DNA of 64,000 nucleotides from Kitasatospora papulosa. Its GTDB lineage: Bacteria; Actinomycetota; Actinomycetes; Streptomycetales; Streptomycetaceae. This document shows positions 25,445-34,055 of this stretch, piece by piece. The position numbers were made by a program, and so were the translations under genes. The notes below the pieces were generated by a model. That model saw nothing but the letters and a program-made list of their open reading frames with translations. It made no database searches and was not told the DNA's origin. How positions within the stretch are numbered: position 1 is the first letter of the stretch; the number at the start of each line of letters is the position of its first letter. The stretch covers positions 57,395 to 121,394 of the forward strand of contig NZ_JNYQ01000017.1 of assembly GCF_000717245.1 (NCBI RefSeq), given 5' to 3'.

Positions 25445-27178
25445 TCAGTGGGAGTCGCGGGGGACCTCGTGACCACGGCTTCCGCGCAGGAATCCGAAGT
25501 CGGCCCCTCGGTCCGCCTGTTCGACGTTCTGGGTGTAGAGCCAGGTGTAGCCGCTGGTATACCGCTCGGCGGGTGCCCTCCATGTCTGCCGGCGTCGCGC
25601 GAGCTCGGCCTCGTCCACCTCCAGACTCAGGATGCGGTTCGGGACGTCGAGGATCACGGGGTCCCCGTCGCGCACCAGGGCGAGAGGCCCACCGACGGCG
25701 GCTTCGGGCGCTACGTGCAGGATCACCGTCCCGTACCCGGTGCCGCTCATCCGACCGTCGCAGACGCGCACCATGTCCTTGACCCCGGCTTTCAGCAGCT
25801 TGGCGGGCAGCGGGACGTTGGAGACTTCGGGCATTCCGGGGTAGCCCTTGGGGCCGGCGTTGCGGATGACGATGACGGTGTTCTCGTCGACGTCGAGGTC
25901 CGGGTCGTCGGCCACCTCGTGATAGGCCTCGGGTGAGTCGAAGACGCGCGCGGGGCCGCGGTGGGTGAGCAGGTGCGGTGAGGCGGCGGACTGCTTGATC
26001 ACGGCGCCGTCGGGGCAGAGGTTGCCACGCAGGACGGCGATGCCGGTGCCAGCGGGCTGGAAGGGGGCTTCGAGGCCGGTGATCACATCGGAGATGATGC
26101 GTTCGGCACTCTCGGTGTTCTCGGCGACAGTGCGTCCGGTCACCGTGGTCTGTTCGCCGTGCAGCAGCTTGCCGCCGAGCAGCTCGGCCATGACGGCCGG
26201 CAGGCCACCGGCGTAGCAGAAGTCCTCCATGAGATACCTGCCACTGGGCATCAGGTTGACCAGGGTCGGAACCGCGCGGACCAGGGCGTCGAAATCCTCC
26301 AGGCTCAGTTCGACGCCGAGCCGTCCGGCGATGGCGGTGAGATGGATGATGGCGTTCGTGGAGCCGCCGATGGCCGCGTTGACCCGGATGGCGTTCTCGA
26401 ACGCCGCCCGGGTCATGATCTGAGACGGGCGCAGATCCTCGTCCACCATCCGTACGATGCGCCGTCCCGCCGCCTGCGCGGTCTCCATCCGCCGGGAGTC
26501 GACCGCGGGCCAGGCCGCCGAGCCCGGCAGCTGCATCCCGAGCGCCTCGGCCATGCAGGCCATGGTCGAAGCGGTACCCATCGTCATGCAGTGCCCGTGG
26601 GAACGGGCCATGCACCCCTCCGCGAAGAAACACTCCTCCTCGGTCATCCGACCGGTCTTCAGGTCCTCCTCGAACTTCCAGACGTGGGTGCCGGACCCCA
26701 CGTCCTGGCCCCGGTACTTGCCGTTGAGCATCGGCCCGCCGGTGACCATGACGGCAGGCAGGTCGACGCTGGCGGCGCCCATGAGCATAGCGGGCGTCGT
26801 CTTGTCGCAGCCGGACAGCAGTACGACACCGTCGAGCGGATTGGCCCGGATCAGCTCCTCGACCTCCATGGCCATGAGGTTGCGGTACAGCATGGCGGTG
26901 GGGCGCATGAGGGTCTCGCCGGTGGCCATCGTGGGAAACTGAAGCGGTAGGCCGCCTGCTTGCCACACGCCACGTTTGACGGCCTCGGCGACATGTGTCA
27001 GATGGGCGTTGCACGGGGCGAGTTCGGAGGCGCTGGTCGCGACGCCGATGACGGGGCGCCCGTCGAACACCTCGTGCCCGAGACCTTGATTGCGCATCCA
27101 GGAGCGGTACAGCATCCCGCTGCGGCCCCGGGCACCGAACCATGCCTGGCTGCGACTCGTCTTCCGACCGTCGGTCAT
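25445..27178 (-). CDS. IlvD/Edd-family sugar-acid dehydratase (arabinonate/xylonate type)
   Basis: A 577-residue dehydratase with iron-sulfur-ligand motifs GCDKTTPAML and EGCMARSHGHCMTMGTAST, the GGSTNAIIHLTAIAGR segment, and a C-terminal swivelling domain with CDGRMSGTGYG. The length and the YTSGYTWLYTQNVEQADRG end match L-arabinonate/D-xylonate dehydratases rather than dihydroxy-acid dehydratase. It would convert a pentonate to 2-keto-3-deoxypentonate. It is first in the operon with the FAH enzyme and diverges from a GntR regulator. No sugar dehydrogenase or lactonase gene lies nearby, so the pathway is incomplete in the window. Confidence 0.9.
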   Translation of the reverse strand: MTDGRKTSRSQAWFGARGRSGMLYRSWMRNQGLGHEVFDGRPVIGVATSASELAPCNAHLTHVAEAVKRGVWQAGGLPLQFPTMATGETLMRPTAMLYRNLMAMEVEELIRANPLDGVVLLSGCDKTTPAMLMGAASVDLPAVMVTGGPMLNGKYRGQDVGSGTHVWKFEEDLKTGRMTEEECFFAEGCMARSHGHCMTMGTASTMACMAEALGMQLPGSAAWPAVDSRRMETAQAAGRRIVRMVDEDLRPSQIMTRAAFENAIRVNAAIGGSTNAIIHLTAIAGRLGVELSLEDFDALVRAVPTLVNLMPSGRYLMEDFCYAGGLPAVMAELLGGKLLHGEQTTVTGRTVAENTESAERIISDVITGLEAPFQPAGTGIAVLRGNLCPDGAVIKQSAASPHLLTHRGPARVFDSPEAYHEVADDPDLDVDENTVIVIRNAGPKGYPGMPEVSNVPLPAKLLKAGVKDMVRVCDGRMSGTGYGTVILHVAPEAAVGGPLALVRDGDPVILDVPNRILSLEVDEAELARRRQTWRAPAERYTSGYTWLYTQNVEQADRGADFGFLRGSRGHEVPRDSH

Positions 27179-27261
27179 GGAGGCACTCCCGTTGCTCTGG
27201 CGTCGTCGCTTCGCGATGGGGCGTTTCCGGATGAGGACCCGTGGGCCCTACCCTGTGAGGC

Positions 27262-27276
27262 AATCATTAGATGATT
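27262..27276. promoter_or_regulatory. FadR-type operator AATCAT-TAG-ATGATT
   Basis: A perfect 15-bp inverted repeat, AATCAT-TAG-ATGATT, sits between the divergent dehydratase (start 27178) and GntR (start 27283) genes. FadR-branch GntR regulators bind short inverted repeats of this form, so it is the likely operator for both directions (inference). Confidence 0.65.
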
Positions 27277-27282
27277 CGATGA

Positions 27283-28059
27283 ATGGTGTCCAGGGGGCGG
27301 GCGGAGATCGTGGTGCACTACCTGACCATGCATCAGCGAGTGGTCGACGAACTCGGGCGGCGCATCGTGGCCGGCGTGTGGAGGCCGGGCGACCCGTTGC
27401 CGGTCGAGGAGGCGCTCGCCGCCGAGACAGGTGTCAGCCGAGGGGCGTTGCGTGAAGCGGTCAAGGCGCTGGTGGCCAAGGGGATGCTCCACGTACGTCC
27501 ACGCACCGGCACGCGCGTGCTGCCCCCGGAGCAGTGGAACCACCTGGACCGTGACGTACTGCGCTGGAAACAGGCCGGGGACGCCGCCTCCCTGCTTCGC
27601 GACACGGGTGAACTGCGCCGGATCGTCGAACCCGAGGCGGCCCGGCTCGCCGCCGACCGGGCCGACCCCGACGCTGTACGAGTCCTGTACGACTGCCTCG
27701 CGGCCATGGAAGCCGCAGCGGCGGAACCCGGCCGCAGCGGCTACGTGGAGGCCGACATGACCTTTCATCGGGCCCTGCTCGATGCCAGCGGCAACCGTCT
27801 TCTCGGTTCACTGGGCCGCGCTGTCGACATCGCGCTGGAACACAGCTTCCTCGTCAGTACCCGGACGCCGGGCGCCGTGGAAGCCTCACTGCCGAAACAC
27901 CGCGCCATCGTGCGTGCCGTCGAGGCCCGCAATCCCTCGGCTGCGGCGGCCGCGGTCCTGGCCCTCATCGAAGCCGCCGAGGAAGAGATCGCCCGGTCAC
28001 CCGGAATGCCGACCGGCGCGGCACGGAAGTCCTCGCAACCCCCTGCCCGGCACGGATGA
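27283..28059 (+). CDS. GntR-family regulator, FadR/FCD branch
   Basis: A winged helix-turn-helix (about residues 16-85, LPVEEALAAETGVSRGALREAVKALVAKGML) is followed by an all-helical FCD effector domain with the metal-ligand pattern Asp/His (EADMTFHRALLDASGN, then LPKHRAIVRAVEARN). FCD members often sense sugar acids or other carboxylates, which suits the divergent sugar-acid dehydratase. ATG at 27283 lies only 6 bases past the operator; GTG at 27313 with GGAG upstream is a credible alternative start. Confidence 0.88.
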   Translation: MVSRGRAEIVVHYLTMHQRVVDELGRRIVAGVWRPGDPLPVEEALAAETGVSRGALREAVKALVAKGMLHVRPRTGTRVLPPEQWNHLDRDVLRWKQAGDAASLLRDTGELRRIVEPEAARLAADRADPDAVRVLYDCLAAMEAAAAEPGRSGYVEADMTFHRALLDASGNRLLGSLGRAVDIALEHSFLVSTRTPGAVEASLPKHRAIVRAVEARNPSAAAAAVLALIEAAEEEIARSPGMPTGAARKSSQPPARHG

Positions 28060-28641
28060 TGCGACTCTGCTCCCCGAAGCCGTGAGTGGTCGAGCGGACC
28101 CTTGTCGGCCGGCGCTCCTCCTGAGCTTGTTCTTCAGCCAGGCGCATGCCATCGGTATGATTCAGACACTGTTACGCATACCCAATGCTTCGGCACGTCC
28201 CTGCGGGCAGAAAGCATGGCTGACGGCGGTCGCGTCGCCTTCGTCATCAACTGATGACCTTGCGCACGGGGGCAGCACCGCAGGTCGCTCGCCTGCACCT
28301 TCGCGACACCCCGAACCTTTTGAGCTCCACGAATATGGCGGCAGCTCTTACCAAGCTCGTATGCGGACACCGGTGAAGTCGAGCGCTGCACCGTTGATCG
28401 CGGCCGAGTGGCGGGGGGCTCGTTGCATGGTCGGGCCGTTGTGTCATGGCCGGCGGCACAAGGTCATGAGGGCAGCCCGGCTGCGGCGGCGTGCGAATGG
28501 GCGCCGGTGCGAAGCGCCGGTGGTCTTCGCCGACCGGCTCCCCTGTGCCTGACCTGCCCCTTTGAAAACCCTTTGCCGCATTCCACCCCGATGGGTTGTC
28601 AGGGGCACGTCTGCGCTCCTACAGTCCCTACGAACCAAGGG
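28060..28641. other. Gene-free stretch upstream of the cellulase
   Basis: No recognised product in any frame across 580 bp. The element CCTTTGAAAACCCTTTG around 28556-28572 resembles, but does not match, the TTTCGAAA sites of the xylan genes. The stretch ends at the CebR box. Confidence 0.4.
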
Positions 28642-28655
28642 TGGGAGCGCTCCCA
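28642..28655. promoter_or_regulatory. CebR box TGGGAGCGCTCCCA
   Basis: A perfect 14-bp palindrome identical to the established CebR consensus of Streptomyces. CebR is the LacI-family repressor released by cellobiose. It lies 70 bp upstream of the GH12 cellulase start, as expected for a CebR-controlled cellulase. The cebR gene itself is not in the window. Confidence 0.92.
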
Positions 28656-28725
28656 GATTCGACACGGCTGGGCGCTGCCGATTCCCTGATCGCCCCATCC
28701 GGTCATCCCTCCTGGAGAGGCCCCC

Positions 28726-29859
28726 ATGCGAGCGTTACCGCACGGCCCCAGAACTCCGCGCAGCCTGCTCGGTGCGCTGCTCCTCGCTCTCGCCACCGTG
28801 GCGGCCGTCCTGGCCGCTGCTCCGGCGGCCCACGCGGACACTCTGGTCTGCGAACAGTACGGTTCGACGACGATCCAGGGCCGCTATGTGGTCCAGAACA
28901 ACCGCTGGGGCACGAGTGCCCCCCAGTGCGTCACCGCTACCGACAGCGGCTTCCGAGTGACCCAGGCCGACGGCGCCGTCCCCACGAACGGTGCCCCGAA
29001 GTCCTATCCCTCGGTCTTCAACGGCTGTCACTACACCAACTGCCCGCCCGGGACGAACCTCCCGGCGCAGGTGAGCGGTATCGCCAGCGCCCCCAGCAGC
29101 ATCTCCTACGGCTTTGTCGGCAGCGCCGTGTACAACGCGTCGTACGACATCTGGCTGGACCCCACACCCAAGAAGAACGGGGTGAACCGTACCGAGATCA
29201 TGATCTGGCTCAACAAGGTCGGCCCGATCCAGCCCATCGGCTCGCAGGCCGGCACCGCCTCCGTCGGCGGGCGCACCTGGCAGGTGTGGAGGGGCAGCAA
29301 CGGCTCCAACGACGTCATCTCCTTCGTCGCCCCTTCGGCCGTCGTCAGCTGGAGCTTCGACGTCATGGACTTCGTCCGGAACACCATCGCCCGCGGCATG
29401 GCGCAGAACAACTGGTATCTCACCAGTGTCCAGGCAGGATTCGAGCCGTGGCAGAACGGTGCCGGACTCGCGGTGAACTCCTTCTCCTCAACCGTGAACC
29501 TCGGGACTCCGGGCACCGGTTCCCCGGGGGCGCCCGGGGAACCGGTGACAGCCTGCGAGGTGGCCTACGCGACGAACGTCTGGAGCGACGGCTTCACCGC
29601 CGACGTCACGATTGCCAACACCGGCTCGACGCCCGTCGACTCCTGGACACTGTCCTTCACTCTGCCCTCCGGGCAACGCGTCACCAACGCGTGGAACGCC
29701 ACCGTCAGCGGGCCGACCGGAGCAGTGACGGCGACCGGCCTCGCGCACAGCGCCCGAGTAGCAGCTGGGGCCAGCCAGACATTCGGTTTCCAGGGGACCT
29801 ACAGCGGCACGTTCTCCAAGCCGTCCGGGTTCAGTCTCAACGGCGCCCGCTGCGCATGA
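28726..29859 (+). CDS. Secreted endo-beta-1,4-glucanase, GH12 with CBM2
   Basis: ATG at 28726 follows GGAGAGG; the product is 377 residues. A Sec signal peptide ends around AHA. The GH12 domain (about 38-255) contains nucleophile Glu157 in NRTEIMIWLNK and acid/base Glu240 in GFEPWQNGAG. A short Pro/Gly/Thr linker leads to a family-2 carbohydrate-binding module (about 275-377) with the expected Cys at both ends and surface Trp residues (NVWSDGF, DSWTLSF, NAWNATV). It cleaves cellulose or mixed beta-glucans outside the cell. Control by CebR is indicated by the box at 28642-28655. Confidence 0.95.
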   Translation: MRALPHGPRTPRSLLGALLLALATVAAVLAAAPAAHADTLVCEQYGSTTIQGRYVVQNNRWGTSAPQCVTATDSGFRVTQADGAVPTNGAPKSYPSVFNGCHYTNCPPGTNLPAQVSGIASAPSSISYGFVGSAVYNASYDIWLDPTPKKNGVNRTEIMIWLNKVGPIQPIGSQAGTASVGGRTWQVWRGSNGSNDVISFVAPSAVVSWSFDVMDFVRNTIARGMAQNNWYLTSVQAGFEPWQNGAGLAVNSFSSTVNLGTPGTGSPGAPGEPVTACEVAYATNVWSDGFTADVTIANTGSTPVDSWTLSFTLPSGQRVTNAWNATVSGPTGAVTATGLAHSARVAAGASQTFGFQGTYSGTFSKPSGFSLNGARCA

Positions 29860-30075
29860 GTACGGCGCACGACCACTGCCCTGTCTCCCCGCACGCACAG
29901 GCCGCCCAACCTCACCGCCGCGACCCGACAGCCTCCCTGGAACACGCCTGACTCCCGGACCTCTCTCCCCTCAGGGCGGGTGCCTCCACCGTAGGACGAG
30001 GCTTCCCTCACCGGACGGCGACAGCAGGAGACAGGCTCAATCGGAAGAAAACTCCACACAGGAAAAGGAGACACC

Positions 30076-31170
30076 ATGGCTCGAGGCAAAAGACTACTTG
30101 TATCTCTGACAGCGGTCTTCGCGACCCTGCTCGGCGGAATCGCCCTGACCCTGTTCGGACAGGGCAACGCGCAGGCTCACGGCGTGACGATGACCCCAGG
30201 CTCGCGTACCTACCTCTGCTGGCTGGACGCCAAGACCAGCACCGGCTCCCTGGACCCGACCAACCCGGCGTGCAAGGCTGCGCTCAGCGAAAGCGGCTCG
30301 AATGCGCTGTACAACTGGTTCGCCGTGCTCGACTCCAACGCGGGTGGACGAGGGGCCGGTTACGTCCCGGACGGAAAGCTGTGCAGTGCCGGCGACCGGT
30401 CGCCGTACAACTTCACCGGATACAACGCCGCCCGCTCCGACTGGCCTCGGACGCACCTGACGGCCGGCCGGACGATCCAGGTCAAGCACAGCAACTGGGC
30501 CGCGCATCCGGGCTCCTTCCGGGTGTACCTGTCCAAGCCCGGCTACTCGCCCAGCACCGAACTGGGCTGGGACGACCTGGAGCTGATCGAGACCGTCACC
30601 AACCCGCCCCAGACGGGTTCGCCGGGCACCGACGGCGGCCACTACTACTGGAATCTGGACCTGCCCAGTGGCCGCTCGGGTGACGCGGTGATGTTCATCC
30701 AGTGGGTGCGCTCCGACAGCCAGGAAAACTTCTTCTCCTGCTCCGACGTCGTTTTCGACGGCGGTAACGGCGAGGTCACCGGCATCCGGGGTTCGGGCAG
30801 CACCCCGGACCCGACGCCCACGCCGACCCCGGACCCGACCCCCACGCCGACCGACCCGCACAGCGGGTGCATGGCCGTCTACCGCGTGACCAACTACTGG
30901 AGTGGTGGATTCCAGGGGTCCGTCGAGGTGATGAACCACAGCACGACGGCGCGTGACGGCTGGGCGGTGAAGTGGACACCCGGCGCCGGAGCCAAGGTCA
31001 GCAGCGTCTGGAACGGCGCGCTGACCACTGGATCCGACGGCGCGGTCACGGTCAGGAGTCTCGACTACAACCGGTCCATCCCACCGGACGGCAGCGTCAC
31101 CTTCGGATTCACAGCGACATCGACCGGCAACAATCTCCCGGTCGGCTCGATCGGCTGCGTCAACCCGTAG
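30076..31170 (+). CDS. Lytic polysaccharide monooxygenase, AA10 with CBM2
   Basis: ATG at 30076 follows AAAGGAG; the product is 364 residues. The signal peptide ends in AQA so that mature residue 1 is His35, which with His144 (SNWAAHPGSF) forms the copper histidine brace. The axial aromatic is in CSDVVFDGG. A Pro/Thr/Asp repeat linker (TPDPTPTPTPDPTPTPT) leads to a C-terminal CBM2 with Cys at both ends. The sequence fits cellulose-active AA10 enzymes, which cut crystalline chains oxidatively. It follows the GH12 gene by 216 bp without its own CebR box and may be co-transcribed. It is followed by a hairpin terminator. Confidence 0.95.
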   Translation: MARGKRLLVSLTAVFATLLGGIALTLFGQGNAQAHGVTMTPGSRTYLCWLDAKTSTGSLDPTNPACKAALSESGSNALYNWFAVLDSNAGGRGAGYVPDGKLCSAGDRSPYNFTGYNAARSDWPRTHLTAGRTIQVKHSNWAAHPGSFRVYLSKPGYSPSTELGWDDLELIETVTNPPQTGSPGTDGGHYYWNLDLPSGRSGDAVMFIQWVRSDSQENFFSCSDVVFDGGNGEVTGIRGSGSTPDPTPTPTPDPTPTPTDPHSGCMAVYRVTNYWSGGFQGSVEVMNHSTTARDGWAVKWTPGAGAKVSSVWNGALTTGSDGAVTVRSLDYNRSIPPDGSVTFGFTATSTGNNLPVGSIGCVNP

Positions 31171-31181
31171 CCGCTGACAGA

Positions 31182-31220
31182 GACAGCGCCGCTCCCGCAT
31201 CCCGGGGAGACGGCGCTGTC
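31182..31220. terminator. Hairpin terminator after the LPMO gene
   Basis: Stem GACAGCGCCG (31182-31191) pairs with CGGCGCTGTC (31211-31220); an inner CTCCC/GGGGAG pairing extends it. It starts 12 bases past the stop codon. Confidence 0.8.
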
Positions 31221-31439
31221 GCGCTTCCCTGCCGGCACAGCCACCGCGGCGGGGCGACACCGCCGGTCCGGCGGTCGATGTGTACGAAGCTCCTGGCGGG
31301 CCCCGTGCGTGCCCCTAAGGTCGGCGGAAGCCACCACCGCACACCGCGACACCGTCCAGGCCCGGGAACAGGCCCCAGGGGCGAGCCGCCCGAATCGAGG
31401 CCGCCGCCGGGAACACCGAGGACTGCGCATCAGGATGTG

Positions 31440-32230
31440 GGTCTGTCTGCGCGTGTCCGCTCGGGCGGGCGAGGAAGAAGCAGTGGTGTTCGTCGATGAT
31501 CGACCGAGGTGCCGGTGACCACGTCTTGCTCAAGGGGCGGAACGCCGCGCTGTCGACCGGGGTAGGGCCGGTCACGTGCACGGTGACGGTCAAGGGCCAC
31601 CCACAGACGTGCCGGCGGGCGGTGATCCAGTCCTGAGCGTCGATGAAGGCCCGCATGCGGCGGTCTTTGTGGACGTTCAGGTTGTCCCATATGAGGACGA
31701 TGGGGCCGTCGGGCTGCTGGTGGGCGGCGATGAGGTCGCGGTACTCGGTCCAGGCGAAGCCCTTGCGGCCGCCGCTCTTGTGGTCGGTATGCCGTTTGGG
31801 CCGTAGATCAGGCGGGAGCCTTCGCCAGGCCGGTAGCAGCACAAGGCCTGCTACGGAGAAGCGACGCCGGGAACGGCCCCGGGCACGGACGACCGGGGTG
31901 GATCCACCTCTGCCCCCCGTGTGTGGTCGGCGGCGTCATCGAGAAGCCGGCCTCGTCCTCGAAGACGATCCAAGCCCCGAGCGCCGCCGCGGCGGTTCCA
32001 GGTGTGGCCACACCTCCTTCACCCAGCCGGCGACGACTGCCTCGTCGCTCGACGGCACGAAGGGCCGGAACCTCATGGCTCCAGCCACGGCACCGCAGCA
32101 TCCTGGAGACCCCCGACAGCGTCATGGACGTGTGGAACCGTCGGCCGATCAACGTCTTGATCCGGGCGAGCGTCCACCGCTGGTCCGGCCATCCGTGAGC
32201 AGCCGGCCCCTTGGCCAATTCCTCCTCGAG
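31440..32230 (-). pseudogene. IS630-family transposase relic
   Basis: Reverse-strand segments in different frames match an IS630 transposase in order. KGPAAHGWPDQRWTLARIK, then RMLRCRGWS, lead to LGAWIVFEDEAGFSMTPPTT (first catalytic Asp region), then PKRHTDHKSGGRKGFAW and LIWDNLNVHK (second Asp) up to AQDWIT. The N-terminal helix-turn-helix is missing, the reading frame breaks near 31850 and again after 31620, and the usual C-terminal DE motif is not seen. It is fused directly to a relaxase fragment at its upstream side (about 32230). Confidence 0.75.
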
Positions 32231-32660
32231 CAGCGCGGAGGCGGCCACGGAGCTCTCGTGCGGGGCAGTGATGTGGATCGAGCCCCACGTGCCGTCCAGG
32301 CGCTGCCCCTTCACGGACAGCTGCAGCAGACGGTCCTGGAGCAGCGGCATCCCGGAACGCGCCTCGTAGTTGCGGAAGCGGGCGGCGACCAGACCGCCAG
32401 GCGGCCGCACCCGGTAGATGCCCGTCCTTGCCGTACCGGATCACCGCGACCTCGTCCTCGAACCACTCCAGCACCCGCTCGATCGCCCGTTCGTGCGCAG
32501 CCTCGATCACCAGATGGGTCTCCTCACCCCCGAACGCCCACAGGAGGTAGATCGTCGGCTGCGGCCGGAACACGAAGTCCACACCCGTGACCGTGACCCG
32601 GCGCCCGAGGGCTCCAGCCTTGAACGCCTTCTTCGGAGAGTCGCCCGCGGCGAGCCGCCC
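32231..32660 (-). pseudogene. MobF/TrwC-type conjugative relaxase fragment
   Basis: The reverse strand encodes VTVTGVDFVFRPQPTIYLLW, then a helical stretch, then EVAVIRYGKDG. After a +1 shift near 32430 it reads YRVRPPGGLVAARFRNYEAR followed by a DPLL-like SGMPLLQDRL. This is the core of TrwC-type relaxases (FDxTFSxPKSVSxLWAL..., HxxSRxGDPxLHxH), which nick plasmid or integrative-element DNA for transfer. The catalytic tyrosines at the N-terminus and the helicase half are absent, and one of the usual histidines is replaced. It marks a former conjugative element, cut by the IS630 relic. Confidence 0.65.
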
Positions 32661-32690
32661 GGGCTCCCGGGACGCGGAACGACTGCTCGA

Positions 32691-33033
32691 TCAGCCGGAA
32701 TGGGTGGCGGGGCGGGCGTGCGCACAGGGTCGGCAGACCTCGCACGGCTCGATGCCGGCTCTGCGAGCGCCACCAGGGCGTCCTCGCGGGAGATCAAGCC
32801 GACTTGGTTCGGGTAGGTGGCGCAGCCTCCGCGGTGGAGCAGTGCGGTGGACGAGGAGCGCTGCGGCTGGATCTTGAACGCCATCTCGGCTCGTGCCCGC
32901 TCGCGGCGTGCCTGTTCGCGGGCTTCCTGGATTTCCGGTTCGGTCTGTCCGACCTGCCGGCGCAGCCAGTCCAGGAGGCCCGGTTCTTCTCCAGGTCGCT
33001 GATGGCGCCGGGGGTCGGGGTGTCGTCGGGCAT
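32691..33033 (-). pseudogene. DUF6233-family protein, two single-base deletions
   Basis: From ATG at 33033 the frame reads MPDDTPTPGAISDLEKNRA, shifts near 32975 into LLDWLRRQVGQTEPEIQE and a Glu/Arg-rich helix, then LHRGGCATYPNQVGLISRED. It shifts again near 32750 into GIEPCEVCRPC and a stop at 32691. The span is 343 bp; restoring two bases gives 345 bp, a 114-residue protein. The final CxxC with the earlier Cys suggests metal binding. Members are small accessory proteins of unknown function that are abundant in Streptomyces. Confidence 0.6.
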
Positions 33034-33392
33034 GGCTACGCGTCGGGGTCGGCGGGGTGTCGTGGACGTGCTCGAGCGCGGTACGGGCCTCCACACGGTC
33101 CGGTCCGGACAGCGTGCGCCAGTAGGGGTGCGTGATGATCTGGGTGGTCAGCTCCAGGATGCGCGCCCGGTAGGCGGCGAGGCGTTCGGCCTGTTCGGGG
33201 AACGCGGCCCCCCGGGGAACCGCCCGAGCTTGGTGGCCAGAGCAACTCCGTCGTCGACTTCCACGGTCCGCCACCCGTGTCCAGCAGCAGGCCGCCCAGC
33301 GGCCCGCCGACCAGTTCGGCGTAGGTCCGGTGCGGGAGCGGGCCGGGGTTGGGGTCGTTGTGGTCGTGGCCGTAGACGCGGCCGTTCAGCAT
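33034..33392 (-). pseudogene. Accessory hypothetical gene, frameshifted
   Basis: ATG at 33392 with GGAGG upstream starts MLNGRVYGHDHNDPNPGPLP, then HRTYAELVGGPLGGLLLD. After about 40 codons the coding signal jumps frame (VDDGVALATKLGRFPGG) and again into AERLAAYRARILELTTQIIT, then HPYWRTLSGPDRVEARTALE. These segments resemble small conserved Streptomyces proteins found around integrative elements; I cannot assign a function. At least two indels separate them. Confidence 0.45.
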
Positions 33393-33539
33393 CTGCTCGC
33401 CTCCGTGAATCCTCGCAGCCGCCACCGACAGCGCCCCCGAGTGGGGCGGGCCCGGCCCGCGCCTTGGTTCATCCAGGCCAGTCCGGACGACCGTGAGGTC
33501 AAGGTGAGTAGGCCGCACCACGGGGGTCACCGAGAAAGC

Positions 33540-33846
33540 CGTCGCACTCCACGATCGAATCAGCGGCTCCAGCAGGGCGTGTGGACGATGCAAGGGAATG
33601 ATGTGGCCGCAGTCCTCGATGAGGTGTCCGGTCAGGTCGTCGGTGACGGGGCGGAGCTGGCGTTCCAGGACGGCGCCCACTGCCATGGTCGGCACTGTCA
33701 GTCGGGCCGTGCTGACAGCCTGCGCCGTCTGCACTGCGCTGTGAGGCAGGGCCCGGTAGTAGGCGAGCGCGCGGCTCAACGCGCCGTCACCCGTGTGCGC
33801 GCGGACGAACGTGTCCCGGATGGCGAAGGGAACCCCGTCGCCGAGC
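33540..33846 (-). pseudogene. Alpha/beta-hydrolase C-terminal fragment (epoxide hydrolase-like)
   Basis: The reverse strand reads VPFAIRDTFVRAH, then ALAYYRALPHSAVQTAQ, PTMAVGAVLERQLRP and the terminal catalytic-His region DDLTGHLIEDCGHIIPLHRP. This is the cap/C-terminal half of an epoxide-hydrolase-like alpha/beta hydrolase. The nucleophile elbow and N-terminal half are missing beyond 33846, and the frame runs on past the normal end. It is a truncated remnant. Confidence 0.65.
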
Positions 33847-34055
33847 GTGACGTGCCGTCATTGCTCGGCAGTGCCACGAGCCGAGCTGGCATCGGCTCGG
33901 CGGAGAGGCGGGCCTGGCGCCAGACTGCCGACTGTGGGGGGTGTCAGGGCGGGGGCCGACGGGCCAACCAGGTGCGTTGTCAGTGGCGTCCGGCAGAATC
34001 TGCTTCACCGACGCCACCAGGACCTGGCGTCACCCGGTAGGAGAAGAGGGTTTCT

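Noticed and set aside
25359..27263. Reverse-strand open frame of 634 codons overlapping the dehydratase
   Set aside because: Same strand but different frame from the clear IlvD/Edd dehydratase; composition is Arg/His/Pro-rich and unrecognisable.
28165..28200. Inverted repeat GGTATG...CATACC
   Set aside because: Six-base arms 18 bases apart in a gene-free stretch, with no gene close enough to be controlled; chance is likely.
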